From assembly GCF_000159355.1 (NCBI RefSeq), contig NZ_GG670120.1, positions 574,353 through 638,352 on the forward strand: DNA of 64,000 nucleotides, written 5' to 3'. The DNA is from Lactobacillus johnsonii ATCC 33200. Its GTDB lineage: Bacteria; Bacillota; Bacilli; Lactobacillales; Lactobacillaceae. Under the pieces are notes generated by a model. It was not told the origin of the DNA and did no database searches. It saw nothing but the letters and a program-made list of their open reading frames with translations. Below, in pieces: positions 34,641 through 44,651 of this stretch; positions within the stretch are counted from its first letter, which is position 1, and every line of letters starts with the position of its first letter. The translations under genes were made by a program, and so were the position numbers.

Positions 34641-37449
34641 TCTGTTTACTATTCCTTAAAATATTTAGTAGTTGTTGCTTGCTAACCTTTTTAGCACTCA
34701 CAGGTAGTCCTGATAAAAACTGTTCGCCATAAGATTTATTCCAAACTCGTTGATCTAAAACTACAAAGACTCCATGATCACGCTCATTTCTGATCAAGCG
34801 CCCACAGCCCTGCCTAAATCTTAAAATTGCTCGTGGAAGTGTATCCACTTCAAAAATTTTATCAGTTCCAACTTGCTTTTTTAAACATTCTGTTCGTAAT
34901 TTTACCTCGGGTTGATCTGGTGACTCAAAAGGCAAACGCGTAACAATTGCAAGATCTACTCCATTATGTTTAAAATCAATTCCTTCCCAGAAACTATTTG
35001 CTCCAAGTAAAATGGCTTTTTCAGCAATTCCGAAACGTTTAGCAATTTTTTCATTAGAACCAGTTAAGCCTTGAGCTAAAATTTCATAGTCCTTTAAAGC
35101 ATTACTGTTTTCACTTAATCTGCTAAAAACATCCCGGATAACATCTAAATTAGTAAATAAAACTAACACATGCTTATAGTCTTTAATTTGAGTAAGTAAA
35201 TTACTAATAAATGTTTCATATTCAGGACTGTTTGGATCCTCCGGCGCATTATTATCTGAAAGTGCATATACTTTTAAATGCTTTTCAACCTTGAAAGAAG
35301 GTTTTGCTCGATAAGTAAGTGTTTTTTTAGGATCTAAATATAGGTTTTTGATAGTGTATGAGAAGTCGTCTTGTTCTGCTAAAGTAGCAGAAATAAATAA
35401 TTTTTTATCAAAGTAATGATATAACTGTTTAACTTCTTCTTCAGGATCAAGTGTTAACCAAGTTAAATTAGTAGATAATGGATCATCTTCATTGCTTATT
35501 TCTAAAACGAATCCTTCATGATCTAACTTTTTAGGGTCACTTAATTGATCAAGTAAAAGATAGTTTTGCTCTGAGTAATAATCTAACTGATCTATTTCTT
35601 CTTGAAGATCTCTTATTAAAACATCATCGCTCGTTAAAAGATTCTTTTGTTGATGATATAGCAAAAAGAGGAGTTGATTAGTCTCTTGGCGCACAATTTC
35701 AATATTATCTTGCATAAGATTTAACAAATGCTTGAAGTGCTTAATATTATTGAATAAATCCTGTCCCTGAAATCCGAGACTAATAGCATTTTGGCGCTTC
35801 TCTTCCCAACTGGTAGCAAATTTTCGATTATCATAAAGGGCTTGCTGGATCTTGTTAATAGAATGAATTAAATCATTTGTATCTTTTTCAAGTTTATCTA
35901 AGATCAATTTGAATTCTAAATTATTACCAAAACGTGCTTTAGCACTATCTTCGGCATAAAAAAGCAAGTTACGTAAGTGACTACACATCCCCCAGAAACT
36001 TTCAAATTGGAGTGAATCGTTTCTTGAACTTGCTACATTTTCAACAAAACGATGCGCCTCATCAACAACTAGGAATGGATTCTGGCCCCAAATTGAGTCC
36101 ATATAGTGATTAGCTAAATAGGCATGATTAGTAATTAAAATATCAGCTTGTTCTTGTCTATTACGTGCTAAATTCCAGAAATCATATTCTGCAAAAGCTG
36201 TTCCAATTCTCGCATCTCCAGGATGTTCAATTGCTGCAAAGAGAGGTGCCTGATAGTTAGTTAACTGGAGTTCATCTAAATCACCAGTTTCTGTTTCAGT
36301 AAGCCAGATCAAAATCCCCATTTGTAAAATTAAAGTTTGCTGAATCGGATTATCAGTCTGATAAAGAGAATTGTAAAATCCATCTAAATCTAAATAATGA
36401 CTGCTTGATTTAACAATTTGGGCATCTAAGTCTAAACAAGTAACCCGTAAAAGTTGTGGAATTTCCTGCCTTAGAATTTGTTCCTGTAAAACCTTAGTGG
36501 GCGTTGCTACGACTAATTTTCTCCCAGAATATAGCTCATATGCATAAGCCATTAAGTAACTAAACGTTTTTCCGCTACCATTTGGTGCTTCAACAACTAG
36601 TGAGTTATCTGAGTCACTGTAAACAAAGTCGTGGAGTCTATTAATTAGACTAACTTGTCCCCGTCTAAAGCGGAGATTCTTTTTAAATAGTTCTTTCTTT
36701 TCATCATCGCTTTGAGGAAATGATCCAGGACTTGCTACATCATTACGACGTGGAGCTATATTTTGCTTTTTCAATATTAAATGTTTTACCTGAATCAAGT
36801 CTTTAGGCAACGGTCTCTTAGTCTGCCGAGTAACTTGACCAATTTCATAAAAAATATAGTCAGTATCTCGTAGCAATCCTTTTGATAAGGAAGTCAAAGT
36901 ATTGAGAGTTGCCTGAGGAAGATTTTCCAGTTTCTTAATTGCTTTTAGTAGTAATTTTGCCGTTACTAGTGCATCTGAATCAGCTCGGTGCGGATTTAAG
37001 TGTTTAATTCTCAAACGAGCTGTTAAATCTCGTAATTTATAAGATGGAAAAGTTGGAAAAACAATTTGTGCTAGTTCCACTGTATCCACTGCTTTTCCAG
37101 TTAGTGGCTCTAAGCCCGCATTTACAAGCTCATAGTTTAAAAACGGAAGATCAAAGTTTACATTATGTGCAACAAAAATTGTATTTTCTAAAATTTTTCG
37201 TATTTTTGGTGCATAGTAGCTAAAATCATGAGCCTTAGCAACATCCTCATTACTAATATGAGTTAAGTTTTCAACAGCTTGAGGGATTTCACGATGAGGA
37301 TTGATTAAGAATGAATATGTTTTTACTACCTTACGCTTTTTGATGATTGCACAGCCAAATTGAATAATATGATCGCCTTGATTGCGCTGGGTGCCCGTAG
37401 TTTCAAGATCGACGACCGCAAAAACATCATCTGTAAAGGCTTTTTTCAT
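34633..37449 (-). CDS. dinG: DinG-family helicase/3'-5' exonuclease
   Basis: A 938-residue fusion typical of Firmicutes. The N-terminal DnaQ-like exonuclease (about 8-170) has VVDLETTGTQ (first D-x-E), FVAHNVNFDLPFL and HRADSDALVT (last Asp). The C-terminal superfamily 2 XPD-like helicase (about 255-938) has APNGSGKTFSYL (Walker A), VDEAHRF (DEAH), and QGCGRLIRNERDHG (motif VI). The four cysteines that hold an Fe-S cluster in E. coli DinG are absent, as in Bacillus. In related bacteria this protein acts mainly as a 3' exonuclease. It lies downstream of addBA. Confidence 0.92.
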   Translation of the reverse strand: MKKAFTDDVFAVVDLETTGTQRNQGDHIIQFGCAIIKKRKVVKTYSFLINPHREIPQAVENLTHISNEDVAKAHDFSYYAPKIRKILENTIFVAHNVNFDLPFLNYELVNAGLEPLTGKAVDTVELAQIVFPTFPSYKLRDLTARLRIKHLNPHRADSDALVTAKLLLKAIKKLENLPQATLNTLTSLSKGLLRDTDYIFYEIGQVTRQTKRPLPKDLIQVKHLILKKQNIAPRRNDVASPGSFPQSDDEKKELFKKNLRFRRGQVSLINRLHDFVYSDSDNSLVVEAPNGSGKTFSYLMAYAYELYSGRKLVVATPTKVLQEQILRQEIPQLLRVTCLDLDAQIVKSSSHYLDLDGFYNSLYQTDNPIQQTLILQMGILIWLTETETGDLDELQLTNYQAPLFAAIEHPGDARIGTAFAEYDFWNLARNRQEQADILITNHAYLANHYMDSIWGQNPFLVVDEAHRFVENVASSRNDSLQFESFWGMCSHLRNLLFYAEDSAKARFGNNLEFKLILDKLEKDTNDLIHSINKIQQALYDNRKFATSWEEKRQNAISLGFQGQDLFNNIKHFKHLLNLMQDNIEIVRQETNQLLFLLYHQQKNLLTSDDVLIRDLQEEIDQLDYYSEQNYLLLDQLSDPKKLDHEGFVLEISNEDDPLSTNLTWLTLDPEEEVKQLYHYFDKKLFISATLAEQDDFSYTIKNLYLDPKKTLTYRAKPSFKVEKHLKVYALSDNNAPEDPNSPEYETFISNLLTQIKDYKHVLVLFTNLDVIRDVFSRLSENSNALKDYEILAQGLTGSNEKIAKRFGIAEKAILLGANSFWEGIDFKHNGVDLAIVTRLPFESPDQPEVKLRTECLKKQVGTDKIFEVDTLPRAILRFRQGCGRLIRNERDHGVFVVLDQRVWNKSYGEQFLSGLPVSAKKVSKQQLLNILRNSKQNE

Positions 37450-37473
37450 AATAATCTCCCTTCTATTCTGTTT

Positions 37474-40400
37474 CTAGTCTACTGGGACCACTTTCCTTGC
37501 GTCAAGCAAAATTAAATATTTTCCAATTACCTTTTTATTTTCCGATATTTCGTTTAATGCTTGTTCATATAAACGTAGTTGCCCAGTATATTTTTGCTTA
37601 ATTTTGTCTATAGCTTGTTCTTCATGAGTTTTGTCAACAAAATCAGTTTTATAGTCAAATAAAATTAAACCTTCGTCTGTTTCAAAATATCCATCAATTG
37701 TTCCGTGAACTAGAATTTTAGCTGCTGAGTCAGAAAAATCATTAAACAGTTCACTAGCATTCACTAAGCTTGAGAATTGACTTTCTCTATGTAATTTTTC
37801 TGGTTTTTGCCAAAATTCTGCTGCAAATTCACTCATTACAAACCAATTTAAAGCTTCTTTTGATAAGTGTGGCACCATCAATGGGTTTAACTTACCTAAT
37901 TCTACAAGCTCTTCAATTTCTTGTTCTAAATTTAACTCAGTTTTATCACCCTGATAATCATAATATTGTAAAACTAGGTGCATCGCTGTTCCGATCTCTG
38001 CCCCAGTAAATTTTTGTTTTTCTAAAAATACGGGAGTCTCATCAATCGGTTGTAAATATCGATTACTTGAAGAAATAAGACGTGAATTCTCAAGTTCAGT
38101 ATCCATAGGATCATTGAATACTTTTTTAATTTCAGAAACAGACTGATAGGCTGTAGTCTTAGTGGCATCCGCAAATGGATATTCAAAATTATAAAGGGTT
38201 TTAACTACATCATTCATTTTGGAACTTAATTTTTGAGTATCGTCTTTTTGTTCATCCTTTTCTTCTATATCTGACTGCACAGCAAACTTTAAGTAATATA
38301 TCTTATCTTGCTCTTCTAAAGCTAAGGTCATGTCTTCAATCGTTTGATCAAATTCATGCTTTTGTTCTAGCTTAGGTCCTAGAAAATCTAGTGGAGACTG
38401 GGCATTGATTTTTCTTATTAATGGAAGGATGTTCGTTTTTTGATCAATTTCACTTTCCCATTTTTTCTGCTTAGTTTCCATCTCACTTACACTAGCAACT
38501 AAGATGAGCTTTTGTTGAGCACGTGTTAAACCAACATATAAGATTCTAGCTTCTTCTTCAAGCATTTGTTGTCTTTTTTCGACATCGGCTAAAGATTTAA
38601 CTAGTGAATCAATCCGATAATCTTTTTCTTTAATTGTTAATCCTAGTCCATCTTTACTAATCGTAAAATTACCACTTAAATCACGTGTCTGATACTTGTG
38701 ACCTAGTCCCATGACAAACACTACTGGAAATTCGAGACCTTTAGAAGCATGGATAGTCATTAGTTTTACAGCATTATCAGCCTTATCACTTAAAAGTGGT
38801 TGTGCTAAATCCTTTTGATTTTTACGCATACGTTCGATAAAACTAATGAATTGATATAATCCTTTAAAACCAGCACTTTCGTAAGAAGTGGCTCTCTCAT
38901 ATAGAGATTCTAGGTTTACTCTACGCTGTTGTCCATTAGGCAAGCCAGTCACAATTTCTAACAGGTGAGTTCTTTCGTAAATACTCCAAATTAACTCAGA
39001 AATTCGATGGGTTGCCGCAAATGAGCGCAGAGATTCTAATTGCTGAAGGAAGTTTTTACATTTTTGACCAAGATCCGAATTGACTGATGCAAAGTTGGTT
39101 AAAGCATTATAAAAATTTCCGGATCTAGTTTTGACCCTAATTTGCACTAATTCAGGCTCTTTAAAGTTAAAAAGCGGTGAACGTAAGACTGCCACTAGAG
39201 GGATGTCCTGTTGTGGATTATCAATCAATCTCAAGTAATTCATGATCATCACTAATTCAAATGTTTGAAAATAGTTCTGAGCATCAGTTACAAATAAAGG
39301 TAAATCTGCCTTTGCAAATTCTTGCATTACTTGTAAGTTGTCACTTCTAGTACGCGTAATAATCGCAATATCAGAATATTCTAGCGGGCGTTTAAGCTGT
39401 GTTTTTCGATCCCAGACTTGAAAATTTTCTTCCTTAAGTTGCTTAATTCTGGCAATAACCATTTGAATTTCACTGAAGTCCATTTCGTCTCCAAAATTTT
39501 TTTCAAATGAAGCTTGCGTTTGTTTTTTATCCGTGAAAATATATTCACTTGCAGTAGGCAAGTCAGCAGGATAATAAGTCGCACCAAATTGTAATTGTCC
39601 TTCTTTTTTATAATCAATTCCACCAAAATTTGCAGTTAGAATTGGATTGAACAAAGAGTTAACTGTCTTAGTAACTCTTTTTGTTGACCTAAAATTATCT
39701 GATAAGATAATTTTTTCACTATCATCATTCTGTCCATAAGCATGATATTTGCTTAAAAACAAGTCAGGACGTGCTTGTCTAAAACCGTAAATAGATTGTT
39801 TTATATCTCCAACCATAAATAGGTTGTTTTGTCCTTTCTTTTTGATAGCTGCAATGATATTTTCCTGCAAAGCGTTAACATCTTGATATTCATCAATTAA
39901 TATTTCATTGAATTTTTCTTGATAGTATTCTTGTGCAATATGAGCATTTGAAGTATCGGTGGTAAGAATGCTAAAAGCGAATTGCTCCATGTCACTATAG
40001 TCAATTAAATTCTGTTCTCGTTTTAATTGACCAAATCTCTTAATTAATTTTTTTTCGGTATCAACAATGGTCTTAACTATTTTTTCTGACTTTTTGAGAA
40101 TATTTACCTGTTCTTTTTCTTCTACTACAAAAAAGTTAGCAAAAATCTTCTTAAGTTGATCATTTAAATCAGATTTTAGTTTTTGACTTTCTTGGTAAGT
40201 TTCAAGACTTTCCTCTGACCACTTTTTAGACTTGCGAATGTTCTTTTCAAACTTACAATTCATTAAATTAGCTCGAATTTCGTTATAAGCATGATTATCT
40301 TCTAAAGCATTCAACAATTGCTCCAAGCGGCTGGCAAAAATATCGTAGTTTTCTTTAACCTTTACTAAATCCGGATTTTCCATTTGAGGATTTTCAAATA

Positions 40401-41088
40401 GCTGTTTTATCTCATTTTGCAGATCCCCGATCTCTTTTACTAAAAGCGGCTTAATATGAGTCTGCCACAGGTCAGATTCAATTAAATCATCTTGAACTTG
40501 ATAAGAATTGGGTAAATTATTGAGAAATTTTTCATAATTAGGCTCAGTAACTACAGTATTGTACAACTGCAATAAAAGATTTCGAGCTCCTTCCGCATCC
40601 CTGTCACCAGAAAAATTATCATAAAAATCCTGAAAATCTTGATCATTTTTTTCAAGGTACTCAATTTCTATTTCATGGAGGGCACGCTCTTTTAAAAGCT
40701 CAGCTTGGGTTTCATCCGTTAAAACACTAAATTGTGGGTCAAGATCAATTACATAATAAAAACGTCTAATTACATCTAAACAAAAAGAATCAATTGTAGA
40801 TATATTAGCAGTATCCACATCAAGTAATTGGCTACGAAGAAATTGATTATTCGACTCTTTTTCAATTTGATCACTTATTTTTTGCTTGATTCGTTCCTTC
40901 ATTTCACGAGCAGCAGCTTTAGTAAAAGTGATGATCAAAAGCGACGAAACTGGTGTACCAGATAAAATGCGTTTCAAAACACGTTCAACTAATACTGTGG
41001 TCTTTCCTGAACCAGCGGATGCTGAAACTAGGATATCTTTCCCATAATCGTTAATTGCTTGATTTTGTTCTTTAGTAAAATTCGTCAA
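37474..41088 (-). CDS. addA: ATP-dependent helicase/nuclease subunit A (AddA/RexA)
   Basis: The motor subunit of the AddAB (RexAB) double-strand-break resection enzyme. The 1204-residue protein is a UvrD-like helicase: VSASAGSGKTTVLVERV (Walker A, about 21-37), IDEYQDVNALQ (motif II, about 395-405), GDIKQSIYGFRQA (motif III) and MTIHASKGLEFPVVFVMG (motif V). The C-terminal RecB-like nuclease is shown by ILFDYKTDFVDK (about 1143-1154). The start is TTG 41088, directly after the addB TAG; GGTGAAGAA in addB serves as RBS. Coupling by abutting stop and start keeps the subunits near equal stoichiometry. Confidence 0.95.
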   Translation of the reverse strand: MTNFTKEQNQAINDYGKDILVSASAGSGKTTVLVERVLKRILSGTPVSSLLIITFTKAAAREMKERIKQKISDQIEKESNNQFLRSQLLDVDTANISTIDSFCLDVIRRFYYVIDLDPQFSVLTDETQAELLKERALHEIEIEYLEKNDQDFQDFYDNFSGDRDAEGARNLLLQLYNTVVTEPNYEKFLNNLPNSYQVQDDLIESDLWQTHIKPLLVKEIGDLQNEIKQLFENPQMENPDLVKVKENYDIFASRLEQLLNALEDNHAYNEIRANLMNCKFEKNIRKSKKWSEESLETYQESQKLKSDLNDQLKKIFANFFVVEEKEQVNILKKSEKIVKTIVDTEKKLIKRFGQLKREQNLIDYSDMEQFAFSILTTDTSNAHIAQEYYQEKFNEILIDEYQDVNALQENIIAAIKKKGQNNLFMVGDIKQSIYGFRQARPDLFLSKYHAYGQNDDSEKIILSDNFRSTKRVTKTVNSLFNPILTANFGGIDYKKEGQLQFGATYYPADLPTASEYIFTDKKQTQASFEKNFGDEMDFSEIQMVIARIKQLKEENFQVWDRKTQLKRPLEYSDIAIITRTRSDNLQVMQEFAKADLPLFVTDAQNYFQTFELVMIMNYLRLIDNPQQDIPLVAVLRSPLFNFKEPELVQIRVKTRSGNFYNALTNFASVNSDLGQKCKNFLQQLESLRSFAATHRISELIWSIYERTHLLEIVTGLPNGQQRRVNLESLYERATSYESAGFKGLYQFISFIERMRKNQKDLAQPLLSDKADNAVKLMTIHASKGLEFPVVFVMGLGHKYQTRDLSGNFTISKDGLGLTIKEKDYRIDSLVKSLADVEKRQQMLEEEARILYVGLTRAQQKLILVASVSEMETKQKKWESEIDQKTNILPLIRKINAQSPLDFLGPKLEQKHEFDQTIEDMTLALEEQDKIYYLKFAVQSDIEEKDEQKDDTQKLSSKMNDVVKTLYNFEYPFADATKTTAYQSVSEIKKVFNDPMDTELENSRLISSSNRYLQPIDETPVFLEKQKFTGAEIGTAMHLVLQYYDYQGDKTELNLEQEIEELVELGKLNPLMVPHLSKEALNWFVMSEFAAEFWQKPEKLHRESQFSSLVNASELFNDFSDSAAKILVHGTIDGYFETDEGLILFDYKTDFVDKTHEEQAIDKIKQKYTGQLRLYEQALNEISENKKVIGKYLILLDARKVVPVD

Positions 41089-44000
41089 CTATTCTTCACC
41101 ATCCAAGTCTAATTTTTCTTTTATTAGGGTCAAAAGTGTCTTTTTATCAATAGATTTAATCTTATGATAGTTATTTTCTTTAAGCATTGCATCAAAGAAG
41201 AATATATCTTTAAAGTCAGAATAAGTAAGGGATGTTTGTTGACCATAAGAATAAGGATCTAGCTCAATCTTTCCTGACAAAATCTCATTACCGGCATTTT
41301 TTATTAAGTAGGAGTTATAAGCTAATAGCAAGTCTAGTTGATCCGGAGTAAAACTCTGGTTTTGTGGCCAGCTAATATCGCCGTTTACTTTTCGTTTAAC
41401 ACTGGTATATAGATCAGAGACAGCACGATCTTTTTCCATTCCAGGTTCTATTAGATCCAGCATTTCTTCATCTGCAATTAGGATGCCGTTATACATCAAT
41501 TTCTTAGTACTCTCTTTAGCTAAATCCTTAATTTGATAATTGCTTAAGATCATCTTTTCACTACTCAAACGTTCAAGACTACTGGTAATATTTTGATAAA
41601 ATGCACCTAAAACATCTAAATCCTTACCTTGAGCAAAAAACTTGTTATTGTTTTTTAAAACTTCTAAGTAGGAAATCATCTGCATTGAAATTCCGTTTGC
41701 AAATAAACCTAGGTCAAATTTTTTTGCGGATGACTTATAATCGATCACTTCACCTAAAATTCGATCATTTACTTGAGCCAAATCAACTCGATCCATCTTT
41801 CCTCGAAGATCTACAATCTTCTTTTTATTATTATCATCTTTCCAGCTATATGAAAGACCACTTACCTTTTGATTTTTACCAAAACTTAATTCGGAATACT
41901 GCGGTCTAAAAGTCGTCTTATTTACACTGCTATGCCAGTAATGAGCTACATTAGCTGTAGTTTGATCTAACTTATGGAATAGGTATTTATTGAATGGATC
42001 ATTTAAAAGCTGACGATATCTGCCCTTTTCTTTTAATTCTTCTCTTACTTCAATTAAAAGCTCGCCTAACTTCTCCTCTGTTAAATCAGCAAAGTTTAAC
42101 TTCTTTTCTTTAATTCTTTTAACTAGATAATCAAAAGTTTCATGGTAGTAGTTTCCGGCCTGAATTACATCAAGTTCATTTTCAAAGCGTTTCTTCAAAT
42201 GTAAGCCATAATTTAGGAAGTATTCAAAAGAATTTTGATAATAAGTTTCTAGTTGTGAAACAGAAGTTTCAATCCGATCACCGTACAGCTGTTGGGCTAG
42301 ATCAGGCGAAAGATTTTGCGGTATATTCTTAAAACTGCTCCCTTCAAGCACATTTTTCGCGATTTCACCAATTTTTTCTTCCGTCATATCTAGCAGAGAC
42401 TCTATATCAGTAGCTGCTTTATTCTTTAAGTAAGTCAGATAACCTAAACTTGCTTCTGGATTAGTTATAAAAGTTAAGACATCTCCATTATTCTGAGGTA
42501 AATCATGTTGGGAAAATTCATTAGCGCGGGTTAACTTTAATAGCTGCTTATAAAAAATTGAAGGCTCTAATTGTTCATTTGCAGTATTAATTACTGGATA
42601 AGAAATATAAATCTTATCACTAGCCAAGCTCAAAGCATTTCCAAATTGGTAATTTTGATCTAAGTTATTGATCTTTTGCTGATCTTCTAAGTATCCATTA
42701 GCTTCATTTCCTTCATTTAGCTGCTCTAAATTTTCAGAGCTAAAGAAACCTGGTATTTTTTCAATTTGGGGCAAGTTAGTACTAGTTGCACCAATAATGA
42801 AAACTCGTTTATATCCTTGGCCTTGAACCATACCTAATTCAGAAATGTTAACTGCATCAAGAGTAGACGGAATTTGCGAGAAATTAGCCTCGCTAAAGCC
42901 GCTGATTAACAGATCAAAAAATTGATCTACAGAAAACTTAGTTGCTACCAGTAAGTAGTCCTTTAATAAGTCAGTTAAAGTTGACCAAACTTGCTCTGGT
43001 TGCTGGGCTAATTGTAAATCACCAGTATCATTAGCTTCTTTGCGCCAACTTTCTAGACGTTTTGCAACATGATTTTTAATTAGAAAATTCCAGAAAACTG
43101 TTACTCCAGCTTGGGGATCCTCTTCTTTATCAAGTTGCTCAAAAAACTTAGTTAAAGCATCAATAAAGTACTCTCGTAGTCGATCAAGTTCTTCTACTTC
43201 TTTCTCAGATTTATCTAAGGCAATTACATCTGCATCTACAAAACTCTTTAGTGATTTAGTCCATAGCTTACCTTTGATACCATGAGCTAAGACAAAATTT
43301 TCAAGTAGGTCAACATCATTTTGATAGCGAGCAGAATTTTTGTACCAGTCAGGGATGAATAACTGGGTCTTCATTAAAGCAATTACATTATCCGTTTGAA
43401 AACCACGCTTAAAAATTTGCTGTAGATTTTCAACAGCAACTACTAGGGGATGGTATTTCATTTCTCTTTGCAAATCATTAAAGAAAGGAATCTGGTTTTG
43501 CCTTAAAATTGGAGTTAAATATGTTTCATATTCACTTAAATTAGGTGCTAAAACTAGAAAATCCTGATAGCGATAGTTATTTAAGGCTACCTGTTGGTAA
43601 ATTGTTCGCGCAACAAAATAGGCTTCTGCATACCGCGAGTCTGCTTTGACTGGCTGCAAAAACTTACTTAAACGTTCATCAAACCCACTCGTTTTTGTCC
43701 AAACCCCATTTAGTAAAGAGCTAGGACTTGTTTGAGTAAGTGGATACTCTTGAGTTTGATAATCTAATTGCTGATTTTGCCAAAAATGCTCTAATTGGCC
43801 GATTGTACGTTGCACTACGTAGTCATAGTCACCTGGTTCAGCATTATTATCAATTTTGCCAATTTTTGTCTTAAAAGCTAAAGTTGTATTTTTTGCTTTT
43901 TTTGAAATTAAACGAACCGAGGTTAACTCTTGCAAAGAAAAATGTGAAAAATCAGAAAAATAAAATTCCATCGTGCTCAAGTTATTGCTTTTTGCTAAGA

Positions 44001-44565
44001 ACTCATTAAGCAATAATTGCATTTCATCTTTGGTAGCAAATTTTTCTGATAAACGTTCAATAAACTCATCATAAATAATTCTTAAGTCATGAATTTTATA
44101 GCTGGTCTCTTCATTTAATTTTTTTTCATCAATATTGTCTAACTCAATATTGCCGGCTCGTACAGATAAAATAGCCTCATACATTTGTCTTAAGGCACCG
44201 GATGTAACTTGAGTTTGATTCTGAAATAGTTTTAATTCACCTTGATGATCTTTAACAATTTGCTCTAGTAGCATGACACTAGCGGCATCATCTAGAATTT
44301 GTGGTAGTTTAATTGCCTCATCTCTCAAGAAATACCAAGCTAACCGTGAGAAAGAAAGGATGTGCAATTTATTTACTGCAACTTGTTTTTTATTTGTTAA
44401 AACAGAGAGCTTGCTAAGTGCGCGTACTTCTGTGGTAAACTTAATATGGTTTGGCACAATAATAAAAACATCGTGTCTTTTATCTTGGTAGTATGACTTA
44501 ACAGCTTGATCAATTATTTCATTTTGCAAGTTGTCTACTTGTCTACCAGTAATTACATTAATCAT
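41089..44565 (-). CDS. addB: ATP-dependent nuclease subunit B (AddB/RexB), cysteine-free
   Basis: Partner of AddA in double-strand-break resection. The 1158-residue protein has the family layout: a helicase-like N-half that lacks a Walker A (starts MINVITGRQVDNLQNEI) and a C-terminal RecB-like nuclease with RGKMDRVDLAQVNDRI and GEVIDYKSS (about 915-950, Asp and Lys of the nuclease). Bacillus AddB holds an Fe-S cluster with four cysteines around the nuclease. Here the matching places read YYQNSFEYFLNYG and QTSLTYSDFKDIFFFD, and no cysteine occurs anywhere in the protein. This is the RexB form. AAGGAG precedes ATG 44565. The gene is divergent from the mevalonate operon. Confidence 0.95.
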   Translation of the reverse strand: MINVITGRQVDNLQNEIIDQAVKSYYQDKRHDVFIIVPNHIKFTTEVRALSKLSVLTNKKQVAVNKLHILSFSRLAWYFLRDEAIKLPQILDDAASVMLLEQIVKDHQGELKLFQNQTQVTSGALRQMYEAILSVRAGNIELDNIDEKKLNEETSYKIHDLRIIYDEFIERLSEKFATKDEMQLLLNEFLAKSNNLSTMEFYFSDFSHFSLQELTSVRLISKKAKNTTLAFKTKIGKIDNNAEPGDYDYVVQRTIGQLEHFWQNQQLDYQTQEYPLTQTSPSSLLNGVWTKTSGFDERLSKFLQPVKADSRYAEAYFVARTIYQQVALNNYRYQDFLVLAPNLSEYETYLTPILRQNQIPFFNDLQREMKYHPLVVAVENLQQIFKRGFQTDNVIALMKTQLFIPDWYKNSARYQNDVDLLENFVLAHGIKGKLWTKSLKSFVDADVIALDKSEKEVEELDRLREYFIDALTKFFEQLDKEEDPQAGVTVFWNFLIKNHVAKRLESWRKEANDTGDLQLAQQPEQVWSTLTDLLKDYLLVATKFSVDQFFDLLISGFSEANFSQIPSTLDAVNISELGMVQGQGYKRVFIIGATSTNLPQIEKIPGFFSSENLEQLNEGNEANGYLEDQQKINNLDQNYQFGNALSLASDKIYISYPVINTANEQLEPSIFYKQLLKLTRANEFSQHDLPQNNGDVLTFITNPEASLGYLTYLKNKAATDIESLLDMTEEKIGEIAKNVLEGSSFKNIPQNLSPDLAQQLYGDRIETSVSQLETYYQNSFEYFLNYGLHLKKRFENELDVIQAGNYYHETFDYLVKRIKEKKLNFADLTEEKLGELLIEVREELKEKGRYRQLLNDPFNKYLFHKLDQTTANVAHYWHSSVNKTTFRPQYSELSFGKNQKVSGLSYSWKDDNNKKKIVDLRGKMDRVDLAQVNDRILGEVIDYKSSAKKFDLGLFANGISMQMISYLEVLKNNNKFFAQGKDLDVLGAFYQNITSSLERLSSEKMILSNYQIKDLAKESTKKLMYNGILIADEEMLDLIEPGMEKDRAVSDLYTSVKRKVNGDISWPQNQSFTPDQLDLLLAYNSYLIKNAGNEILSGKIELDPYSYGQQTSLTYSDFKDIFFFDAMLKENNYHKIKSIDKKTLLTLIKEKLDLDGEE

Positions 44566-44630
44566 AAGTCTCTAGTCTCCTTAGCAAATATTTTAGCATA
44601 TGAGACAAGGCAATTAGACTTAATGAAATT

Positions 44631-44636
44631 TATAAT
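44631..44636 (+). promoter_or_regulatory. -10 element of the mevalonate operon
   Basis: TATAAT lies 15 bases before the mvk start region; AGGAAAG follows. No convincing -35 at normal spacing is seen. Confidence 0.4.
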
Positions 44637-44651
44637 ATAGGAAAGATAATT

